Positions 1 through 7,537 of a stretch of 64,000 nt of DNA are shown piece after piece. The position numbers and the translations under genes are program-made. Below the pieces are notes generated by a model, which searched no databases, was not told the origin of the DNA, and saw only the letters and a list, made by a program, of their open reading frames with translations. Within the stretch, counting starts at the first letter, position 1. Each line of letters begins with the position of its first letter. Origin of the DNA: Desulfovibrio sp. JY (lineage in GTDB: Bacteria; Desulfobacterota; Desulfovibrionia; Desulfovibrionales; Desulfovibrionaceae); assembly GCA_021730285.1 (NCBI GenBank), contig CP082962.1:992001-1056000 (forward strand). The letters run 5' to 3'.

Positions 1-164
1 TCCAGCCGCCTGGCCCTGGCCATGGGCGCGTAGGATTCGCGGCAGATGCGCTCGTTCCAATGGCGGCTCGGGGCGGCGCTGCCTTCGGGCAAAATGAGCC
101 CGAGCCAGGGATCCTCGCGGGGGGGCTGGTAGAAATGGCCGTGGATGCAAAGGGCGCGGTCCAT
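1..164 (-). CDS. Glycoside hydrolase family 57 / DUF3536 protein (N-terminal part only)
   Basis: The gene runs off the left edge, so only the first 54 or so residues are seen. The start codon (complement of 162-164) has an AGGAG box about 12 bases upstream that overlaps the end of the preceding gene. The N-terminus contains IHGHFYQPPRE, then a tract with SAAPSRHWNERI, typical of the GH57-like alpha-amylase/DUF3536 family, where the first His-x-His belongs to the active-site region. Members act on alpha-glucans or related oligosaccharides in the cytoplasm. It is the last visible gene of a minus-strand run, 8 bases after the three-repeat protein gene. The family call rests on the conserved N-terminal signature alone. 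Confidence 0.75.
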   Translation of the reverse strand, partial: MDRALCIHGHFYQPPREDPWLGLILPEGSAAPSRHWNERICRESYAPMARARRL

Positions 165-172
165 AGGCGGGC

Positions 173-1648
173 TTACTCCTGTCCGGGTTTGCGTTCGATG
201 TCCTCGCCGGCGGCGTCCGGCGCGGCAAAAATCTTCTTGTCCAGAGCGTCCAGGGCCTTGGCGGCGATGCGGCCCTCGCGGTGGCGCAAGAGCGAAGCGT
301 CCACGTAATGCACCTCCATGGGGCCGAGCTTGGGCCGCACCAGGGCGATGGACAGGCCCGGCCACGACCATTGGTGGATGACGCCGCCGTCATCGGCCGA
401 CCGCGTGTCCGGGGAACCGTATTTGGCGCTGTAGGCGGCCAGCACGCGGTTGTAGTCCGAATCCGGGCCGTCGCCGGAGGCGGCGATGGTCAGCGTCACC
501 CCGGCCAGCCGGTCCTGGTCGTAGCCGTACAGCACGCTTGTGAGGGGAATGTCGCCGAGGCGGAGCCGTTCATCGCCGCGACGGTAATATTTGCGGCCGC
601 GGTGGGTGTAGAGGTATTCGCCGGCTGGCAGGGCCTGGGGCGGGGAGCCGAAGGCCGCGCCGCGAAACGAGCGCGGCGGATCGCCCGGGGAAAACAGGCG
701 GAAGCCCCCGGAAAGCGACGGCGGCGCGCCGGCGGCCGTCTCGGCGGCGTCCATGGCGGCGAGCAGCTTGGCGTCGGCGTAGCGGATGGTCACGCCGCCG
801 GCCTCCACGTCGCGGGAAAGCGCGATCTGGGCCTCGGGCCAGCTCCAGACCAGTTCCTCCTCCAAGGTGGCGGCGATGGCGCGCGGCGGCCCGTATTTGG
901 CGATGTAGGCCCGGCGCAGGGCCTCGAAATCCCCGCCCTCGCCGACCCGCATGACCACGGCGAAAAGCTTGCCCCGGAAAAAGCCGTACAGAATGTCGGT
1001 CAACCGCAGGTCGCCAAGTTCCAGGCTGTCCCCGGGCCGGCGGTAATAGGCGGCCGCGCCTTCGCGGTAGGCCTGGGCCAAACCGGGAATGCCGGAAATA
1101 TCCCGACCGAAGCGCAGGCCCCGAAAGCCGATGGGCCCGCGCCGACGGATATCCTCGACGCTTTGCCAGACCTCGCGCTCGTCGGCGGTCAGCTCCGGCA
1201 GGTAGACGTAATCGACCACGGTCTTTCCGTCCCGGGCGAAATGGGACAGGGACACGGTGAGAAGCGGCCGCCGCCAGACCAGCCGCAAGAACCCCGGCGC
1301 GCCCTCGCGGACGGGTCGGCCGTACTTGGCGGTATAGGCGGCCACGAGATCGCCCAGGCCCTCGCAGCCCGTAAGCGTCATGCGCACGAAAAAAAGCGCC
1401 CCCCGCGAAAAGCCGTAGCGGATGTCCGTGGCGCAGGCCGCGCCCAAAAGCGGCTTTTCCTCGGACCGGCGGTAAAAGGCCGTGTCGCCGAAGCGGACCA
1501 CAAGCTCCATGCCCGGCATGGAGGCCACGGGCGCGCCAAAGGACAGGCCGCGAAATCCCGGCGGGTTGGCGGATTGGGCAAAGGCCCCGGCGCAACAGCC
1601 GAGCCCCAGCAGGACGCACAAGAAACAGGCCAGACGCCGACAAGCCAT
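173..1648 (-). CDS. Secreted protein built of three ~120-residue repeats, unknown function
   Basis: 491 residues with a Sec signal peptide (residues 1-25, cleavage likely after AFA). The mature part is three diverged copies of one module, at about 31-150, 171-290 and 325-450. Each starts with FRGxxFG, then an Ile/Met-Pro-Gly turn, a YYRR or FYRR element, an LGD or LG motif, a DIxYGF or SVLYGY strand, and ends with Y-x-AKYGxP and a tryptophan-containing strand. Isolated modules of this kind are common in deltaproteobacterial exported proteins; three in tandem is less usual. No enzyme motif is visible. It lies 9 bases downstream of the HAMP protein gene and is probably co-transcribed with it. 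Confidence 0.75.
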   Translation of the reverse strand: MACRRLACFLCVLLGLGCCAGAFAQSANPPGFRGLSFGAPVASMPGMELVVRFGDTAFYRRSEEKPLLGAACATDIRYGFSRGALFFVRMTLTGCEGLGDLVAAYTAKYGRPVREGAPGFLRLVWRRPLLTVSLSHFARDGKTVVDYVYLPELTADEREVWQSVEDIRRRGPIGFRGLRFGRDISGIPGLAQAYREGAAAYYRRPGDSLELGDLRLTDILYGFFRGKLFAVVMRVGEGGDFEALRRAYIAKYGPPRAIAATLEEELVWSWPEAQIALSRDVEAGGVTIRYADAKLLAAMDAAETAAGAPPSLSGGFRLFSPGDPPRSFRGAAFGSPPQALPAGEYLYTHRGRKYYRRGDERLRLGDIPLTSVLYGYDQDRLAGVTLTIAASGDGPDSDYNRVLAAYSAKYGSPDTRSADDGGVIHQWSWPGLSIALVRPKLGPMEVHYVDASLLRHREGRIAAKALDALDKKIFAAPDAAGEDIERKPGQE

Positions 1649-1657
1649 GACGCGCCC

Positions 1658-2821
1658 TCAGCGGGCCAGGCGCCGCCCCAAGCGCCGGGCCATTTCGGTC
1701 AGGCTCGCGGCCAGTCCGCCGACCTCGTCATGGCTGCGGACATTCAGGGTCGCGGTCAGCCGGCCCTCGGCCAGATCACGGGCAAAGGCGGCGCAGCGGC
1801 GCACCGGCAAGCCGAGCAGCGCGGCCATGGCCACGGCAAAGGCCAGCCCGAAAAGCAAAATGCCCCAGCCGGCGGCGCCGAGAACAAGCCGCAAGGCGCG
1901 AAGCGATCCGGCCAGCCGGCCAGCCTCACCCGCCACCTCGGCCAAAGACGCCCCGCCCAACCGGGCGGCCCCGGCCAGGGCGGCGTGTTCGGCCTCGAGA
2001 ATCTTGCGCCCCGTCTCCCGCAGCACCTTCCAGTCGGTAAGGACCGCCGTCACGGCCTGACGGTAGTCGGCCAGGGCGGCAAACACCGGGGCAAGCCGTC
2101 TGGCATCGTCGTCGGAACCGGCCCTGGCGTCGCGAAGGGCTGCCTCGGCCGCGTCGAAACGGGCCTCGGCCTCGGACAGCCGGGCCGGGTCGCGTTCGCC
2201 CCGGGCCTCACCGGCCGCGGTGGCAACATCCCGGCCGGCACGCTGCGCGACCTGGGCCAGCTTCAGGCGCCGGGCATGCTGGCGCAAGGCCTCGGGAGCC
2301 GGATAGCGGGCGGCCAGCTCCTTGTCCCACTGGGCGGTTTTCTGCCCGATGTAGTCGTCCACGGCCGCGTCATAGGCTGTGGCTGCCTCGGCCAGCCGCG
2401 CCCGGCTGGCGCCGAGCCGTTCGTTGGCCACGACCGACGATTCGGCGGCCTTTTTGTAGGCGTCCAGAAAAAAACCGATCTTGCCGGCCTCGGCGGCCAA
2501 GTCCTTCAGCTCCGGACGGGAGGCGGCCTCCTGGGCGGCATGCAGCACGTCGGCGGCCTTGGCCAGATTCCTTTTGGCCCGTTCCAGGGATTCGCGGTCG
2601 GAACTGAGGGCATAGTCCCGGATGGACTGGGAGGCCAAAAGCAACTGGCGTTCCACGGCCACGGCCAGATCGGCCCGGGGCAGGCGCGTCGTCTCCAGGG
2701 CCTTGAACCGGCCGGACAGGGTGTCGAGACGGGACACGGCAAAAAGCCCGAGGAGCAAGGCGGCCACGGCCACAACGCCGATGGCGGCGGCGATCTTGAG
2801 CGGAAAAAGAGGAAACCTCAT
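1658..2821 (-). CDS. Membrane sensor-like protein with periplasmic helical bundle and terminal HAMP, no output domain
   Basis: 387 residues. TM1 is at about 8-28, followed by some 270 residues of Ala/Glu/Arg-rich helices as in the four-helix-bundle sensor of chemoreceptors, TM2 at about 308-332, and a HAMP domain at about 333-385 (LPVRRC, later DEVGGLAASLTEMARRLGR). The protein stops right after HAMP, where a chemoreceptor or histidine kinase would continue, so it lacks any signalling output. The stop is followed at once by the next gene, so a lost 3' part is not obvious. It may be a regulatory partner of another receptor or a truncated receptor. It starts downstream of pstB, after an apparent terminator. 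Confidence 0.7.
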   Translation of the reverse strand: MRFPLFPLKIAAAIGVVAVAALLLGLFAVSRLDTLSGRFKALETTRLPRADLAVAVERQLLLASQSIRDYALSSDRESLERAKRNLAKAADVLHAAQEAASRPELKDLAAEAGKIGFFLDAYKKAAESSVVANERLGASRARLAEAATAYDAAVDDYIGQKTAQWDKELAARYPAPEALRQHARRLKLAQVAQRAGRDVATAAGEARGERDPARLSEAEARFDAAEAALRDARAGSDDDARRLAPVFAALADYRQAVTAVLTDWKVLRETGRKILEAEHAALAGAARLGGASLAEVAGEAGRLAGSLRALRLVLGAAGWGILLFGLAFAVAMAALLGLPVRRCAAFARDLAEGRLTATLNVRSHDEVGGLAASLTEMARRLGRRLAR

Positions 2822-2931
2822 GCCGGTGCGTCCTTTGTTGGTTACGGATGCGGCACGGGGGCGGCGGGATACGGCGGACCAGGCTCCCGAGCTATTGCCC
2901 GATCCATAGCGGGTATTGGCGCGAAATCAAA

Positions 2932-2949
2932 GGGGGGCGTCCGCCCCCC
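2932..2949 (-). terminator. GC-rich hairpin after pstB
   Basis: An 18-base perfect palindrome with eight pairs and a two-base loop (GGGGGGCG/CGCCCCCC) lies 46 bases after the pstB stop. On the minus strand it is followed by CTTTGATTT, a weak T-rich tail. It probably ends the phoB-phoR-pstB transcript. Confidence 0.5.
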
Positions 2950-2994
2950 ATCGCATCGCCTCCTGACGGAGCGGCCTTGACTCCCCGGCCGGCA

Positions 2995-3756
<762 letters not shown>

Positions 3757-3832
3757 GGGAGATTCCTTTTCGTTCGGTTACGGATGCGCGGGGAAAGCCG
3801 TGCGCGCAGCCTGCATCCCAGGTGTGGAAGTT

Positions 3833-5314
3833 TCATGACGATTGGGTCGACGGTCCAAGACAAACCGTTGCCTGCGCCGCCTCGGCCCCGGGGCGCGCGA
3901 AAACGGGCAGGGTGAAATAAAAAGCGGCCCCGGTCATCTCGCCCCGTCCCCGGTCGGCCCATATCCTGCCGCCGTGCCGTTCCACGATATGCTTGACGAT
4001 GGCCAGGCCAAGGCCGGTGCTGCCCTGGGTCTTGGAGCGGTGGCGCTCCACCCGGTAGAAGCGCTCGAACACGCGCTGGCGCTCCTCGGGGGGGATGCCC
4101 GGGCCCTGGTCCAGCACGCCGAAGGTGACGGTCTGGCCCTCGGCGTCCGGGCAGGCGGTCATGACGATGCGCGAGCCCTCGGGCGCGAACCGGGTGGCGT
4201 TTTCGAGCAGGTTGCGCCAGACCTGGGTCAACTGGCCGCCGTCGCAGCGCACGAGGAGTTCCGCCTCGGGCAGCTGGTTGTCGAAGGAAAGTTTTCTGGC
4301 GTCGGCCAGGGGCTGGCATTCGCGCACGGCGTCGGCCAGGGCGGCGGCGGCGTCGATCTTGGGCTCGGGCCGGTCGCTGGCCCGGTCATCGCCCACGCCC
4401 GGCTGTTCCTCCAGACGGGCCAGGGTGAGAATATCGTCAACCATCTTGGACATGTGGTTGGCATTTCTGAGGATCACGTCGAGGAACCGGCGTTTTTCCG
4501 GGGCCAGCTCCGGCGCGGCGGCCAGCAGGGTCTCGGCGTAGCCCTTGATGGAGGTCAGGGGGGTGCGCATCTCGTGGGTGACGTTGGCCGCGAAATCCCG
4601 CCGCACCCGGGACAGCCGCCGGGTCTCGGACACGTCGTGAAAAACCAGCACCGCGCCGTGCTCGCGCCGCCCGCCGGCAGGATCGAGCCCGAGGCGCACC
4701 AGGGACACCTCGTAATAACGCCCCGGTCCCAGCTCGATCTCCAGGGTCGAGGCCGCGGGCAGGTCCTCGCCCGCCTCGCCGAGCAGCGTGTCGCAGGCCA
4801 TTTGCAGTTCCGGGCTCGGCGCGACCTCGATGGGCCGGCGGCCGACCACGTCCCCCGTCACCGGGGCGATGCGCCTCAGCGCCGGATTGGCCACCCGCAC
4901 CTTGCCCGCCGCGTCGAGCACCATCACGCCTTCGCGCATGCCGTCGAGGATGGCTTCGAGCTGGGTCTTCTGGTCGGTGATGGTGCCGATGTGGGATTCG
5001 ATGCGCCGGGCCATGTGATTGACGGCCTCGGCCAGGGCGGAAAATTCCCCGCCCGGGGACAGGTGGATGCGGTGGCGGTAGTCGCCGTCGCCGATGGCCC
5101 GGGCCACGGCGATGACCTCGGCCAGGGAACGCGACAGACGCCGGCCGACCAGCCAATAGACGCCGCCGGCCGCGAGAAGCGCCCCGCCGTAGGCGAACAG
5201 GCGTTCGGGCCGGGTCAGCGTGGCGGGCAAAAGGGAAAGCGCCGCCAGACAGGCGGCGGTCACGGTCAGGCAAAGCGCCGCCGCGCGCAGGCCCAAGGTG
5301 TCGGAAGCGGCCAC
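3833..5314 (-). CDS. phoR: Phosphate-regulon sensor histidine kinase PhoR-like
   Basis: 493 residues from a GTG start (complement of 5312-5314) that has AAGGAG nine bases upstream inside the phoB stop region; an ATG 30 bases further up would overlap phoB and lacks such a site. Two membrane segments (about 8-30 and 42-58) with almost no periplasmic loop, HAMP at about 58-110, PAS at about 115-225, HisKA with the phospho-accepting His at about 247 (VTHEMRTPLTS), then an HATPase domain with N box (NLLENATRF), DQGPGIP and GSTGLGLAI. This is the standard PhoR plan, where kinase activity is set through the Pst system. It follows phoB after a 4-base gap. Confidence 0.9.
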   Translation of the reverse strand: MAASDTLGLRAAALCLTVTAACLAALSLLPATLTRPERLFAYGGALLAAGGVYWLVGRRLSRSLAEVIAVARAIGDGDYRHRIHLSPGGEFSALAEAVNHMARRIESHIGTITDQKTQLEAILDGMREGVMVLDAAGKVRVANPALRRIAPVTGDVVGRRPIEVAPSPELQMACDTLLGEAGEDLPAASTLEIELGPGRYYEVSLVRLGLDPAGGRREHGAVLVFHDVSETRRLSRVRRDFAANVTHEMRTPLTSIKGYAETLLAAAPELAPEKRRFLDVILRNANHMSKMVDDILTLARLEEQPGVGDDRASDRPEPKIDAAAALADAVRECQPLADARKLSFDNQLPEAELLVRCDGGQLTQVWRNLLENATRFAPEGSRIVMTACPDAEGQTVTFGVLDQGPGIPPEERQRVFERFYRVERHRSKTQGSTGLGLAIVKHIVERHGGRIWADRGRGEMTGAAFYFTLPVFARPGAEAAQATVCLGPSTQSS

Positions 5315-5318
5315 TCCC

Positions 5319-6002
5319 TTACTCCTTGAACCGGTAGCCCACACCCCGGACGGTTTCGATCATGCGGGCGCAGGACCCAAGCTTCTGGCGCAACCGGCGG
5401 ATGTGGGTGTCGACCGTGCGGGCATAGCCTTCAAATTCGTAGCCCCACACGGAGTTGAGCAGCCGATCGCGGGTGAGCACCCGGCCCGTGCTCTGGAACA
5501 GTTCGGCCAGCAGCCGAAATTCCGTGGCCGTCAGCGCCACTTCCTCGCCGTCGAGGGTCACCCGGTGGGCGCCGAGGTCCACGGACAGGCCGTCGCGCGA
5601 AAGCACCTGCCGGCGCTCCTGCTCCGGGGCATGGCGCTTGAGCACCGCCCGCAGGCGCAAGATGAGCTCCCTTGGGGAGAACGGCTTGACCACGTAATCG
5701 TCGGCCCCGAGCTCCAACCCCACGATGCGGTCGACTTCCTCGCCCCGGGCGGTCAGCATGATGATCGGCGCGGCGGCGGTCTTGGGATCGCGCTTGAGCT
5801 CCTTGCAGACCTCGAAACCGTCGAGTCCGGGCAGCATGAGGTCCAAAATGATGCCGGCCGGCGGCGCGCGCCGGGCCTTGGTCAGGGCGTCGTAGCCGTC
5901 CTTGGCCGTTTCGGTGGCGAAACCGGCGCTTTGCAGGTTGAAGGCGAGCAATTCGACGATATCGTCGTCATCTTCAACTATCAGGATGGAATCCTTGGAC
6001 AT
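5319..6002 (-). CDS. phoB: Phosphate-regulon response regulator PhoB-like (OmpR family)
   Basis: 227 residues. Receiver domain at 1-120 with the acidic pocket (VEDDDD), phospho-acceptor Asp54 (LDLMLPG) and the conserved Lys in VVKPFSP. A winged-helix DNA-binding domain occupies about 128-225 (LTATEFRLL, VDTHIRRLRQKLG, GVGYRF). It is first in the minus-strand run phoB-phoR-pstB. A Pho-box-like direct repeat lies 65 bases upstream of the ATG, consistent with autoregulation. Genome context (phoR, pstB) supports PhoB rather than another OmpR-family regulator. Confidence 0.92.
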   Translation of the reverse strand: MSKDSILIVEDDDDIVELLAFNLQSAGFATETAKDGYDALTKARRAPPAGIILDLMLPGLDGFEVCKELKRDPKTAAAPIIMLTARGEEVDRIVGLELGADDYVVKPFSPRELILRLRAVLKRHAPEQERRQVLSRDGLSVDLGAHRVTLDGEEVALTATEFRLLAELFQSTGRVLTRDRLLNSVWGYEFEGYARTVDTHIRRLRQKLGSCARMIETVRGVGYRFKE

Positions 6003-6066
6003 GCGTCACCTCGGAGTTTTCGTCGCTCGAAAGAACATGACGGCTTGACGCGCGGATGAATGACGC

Positions 6067-6084
6067 GTGACGATTGTGTGACAC
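6067..6084 (-). promoter_or_regulatory. Candidate Pho box upstream of phoB
   Basis: Read on the minus strand the site is GTGTCACACAATCGTCAC: two GTCA-centred half sites spaced 11 bases apart, the period of a PhoB box (two 7-base repeats separated by 4). Further GTCA cores follow toward the gene. It begins about 65 bases upstream of the phoB start. Confidence 0.45.
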
Positions 6085-6185
6085 CGGACACGCAATGCCG
6101 CGAAATCGCACCTCCCCCATCGCGCCCGTCTGGCGCAATCGCCCGCCAGGGCCCACACAGCGGGCCGGGTGCTCCGCCGTTGTCG

Positions 6186-6218
6186 TGGTTTGACGCTTGC
6201 TGCAAAACTGCCTAGAAG
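6186..6218 (+). promoter_or_regulatory. Candidate promoter for the binding protein/kinase pair
   Basis: TTGACG (6190-6195), 17 bases, TAGAAG (6213-6218) fits a sigma-70 promoter moderately well. The overlapping TGGTTTGACGCTTGCT (6186-6201) has the GG-N10-GC spacing of a sigma-54 promoter but a poor -24 box. The sequence alone does not decide between them. The downstream gene starts at 6270. Confidence 0.35.
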
Positions 6219-6269
6219 GCTGGTAAGCGTCAAATAAAAAACCCGGCGAAATCAAGCCAAAGGATCGGG

Positions 6270-7532
6270 ATGATGGCGGGCAGGTTACGCACGTTCGCTT
6301 GCGCCGCCCTGATGATGGCGGGGCTTTTCCATTTCGCGGCTCCGCCCTGCCTTGCCGCCGGTGAAAAACCGTCACCCATCAGGATCGGCCTTACCGCCGG
6401 CTTCTCGGGTCCGACCCGGGCCATGGCCCTGGAACTCTACCGGGGAGCCCTGGCCGCTTTCGCGCACCGCAACCGGGAAGGCGGCATCGACGGCCACACC
6501 GTGGAACTGCTCGCCGCCGACGACCACTACGAACCCGACCCGGCCATCGAAAACATCGTCCGGTTCCTGGTCAGGGACAAGGTGCTGACCCTTTTTTCGT
6601 CCCTCGGCACGCCGACAGTCAGCCGGGAGCTGCCGGTGCTGCGGGCCCATGCCAAGCAGGGTGCGCGTCTTTTCTTCCCGGTTTCCGGGCTCCAGGCCTC
6701 CCGCGTGCCGCCCTACGTCCGCTACGTCTACAATCTGCGCGCCTCCTACCGCCAGGAGATCGAAGGGCTCGTCGCGGCCTTTGTCGCCCAGGGGCGCAGC
6801 CGTATCGCCATCTGCCACCAGGCCGACGCCTTCGGCCGCAGCGGCTGGGACGGCGCGCGACGCGCCCTGGGCAAACGCGGTCTGTCGATCTGCGGCGAAG
6901 CCACCTTCGCCCGGCTGGTCGGCGCAGGTGAGGACATGGCGCGACAGGTCGCCCTGCTCGCCGACTGCCACCCCGACGCGGTGCTCATCGTCGGCCCGGC
7001 CCCGGCCTGCGCCGCCCTGATCCGGGACATGCGCGGCCAGGGGCTGACCATGCCGGTCGGCGTGGTCTCCTTCGCCGGCGGGGAAATCCTGTTGCGCGTC
7101 CTGGCCCGCGAGGGGGAACGTTGCGGCCGAAACCTCGAGGACGGACTGGTGCTGTCCCAGGTGGCCCCGGACTGGCGCGATCCGCAACTTCCCGCCTCCC
7201 GCGACTACAGGCGCGACTTGGCCGCCCTGGCCGACGCGCCGGCCCCGCCGGGGGGATGGGACAAGCATCCGCTCGAAGGCAGCGCCACGGGATTCGAGGG
7301 CTACCTCAACGCCCGGCTGCTCATGAAGGTGCTTTCGGCCATGGCCGATCCCCTGGACCGGGGCGGGCTGGACGCGGCCGTGATCTCCCTGGGCCCCGTG
7401 GACCTCGGCATCGACGTGCCGGTCGTCCTGACCGGCCCCCACCACCAGGGCCTCGACATGGTCTATTTGTCCACCGCTTCGCGCGGCAGGCTCGTGCCGC
7501 TGACGTCCATGCGGATCGCCGCCGGAGACTGA
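6270..7532 (+). CDS. Periplasmic ligand-binding protein (branched-chain amino acid receptor type)
   Basis: 420 residues with a signal peptide (about 1-29, cleavage after CLA). The mature protein opens with IRIGLTAGFSGPTRAMAL and continues with the two-lobed Peripla_BP_6 pattern (ELLAADDHYEPDPAIENI, later DAVLIVGPAPACAALI), the fold of LivJ-like receptors and of soluble receptors for sensor kinases. No permease or ATPase follows. Instead a membrane hybrid kinase starts 5 bases downstream, so the likely role is to bind a small molecule and present it to that kinase rather than to feed a transporter. AAAGGA lies 6 bases before the chosen ATG. Confidence 0.82.
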   Translation: MMAGRLRTFACAALMMAGLFHFAAPPCLAAGEKPSPIRIGLTAGFSGPTRAMALELYRGALAAFAHRNREGGIDGHTVELLAADDHYEPDPAIENIVRFLVRDKVLTLFSSLGTPTVSRELPVLRAHAKQGARLFFPVSGLQASRVPPYVRYVYNLRASYRQEIEGLVAAFVAQGRSRIAICHQADAFGRSGWDGARRALGKRGLSICGEATFARLVGAGEDMARQVALLADCHPDAVLIVGPAPACAALIRDMRGQGLTMPVGVVSFAGGEILLRVLAREGERCGRNLEDGLVLSQVAPDWRDPQLPASRDYRRDLAALADAPAPPGGWDKHPLEGSATGFEGYLNARLLMKVLSAMADPLDRGGLDAAVISLGPVDLGIDVPVVLTGPHHQGLDMVYLSTASRGRLVPLTSMRIAAGD

Positions 7533-7537
7533 CGCCC

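Noticed and set aside
281-2980. Plus-strand frame of 899 codons
   Set aside because: It lies opposite the signal-peptide repeat protein and the HAMP protein, has no domain and no ribosome site, and is a GC-rich mirror frame.
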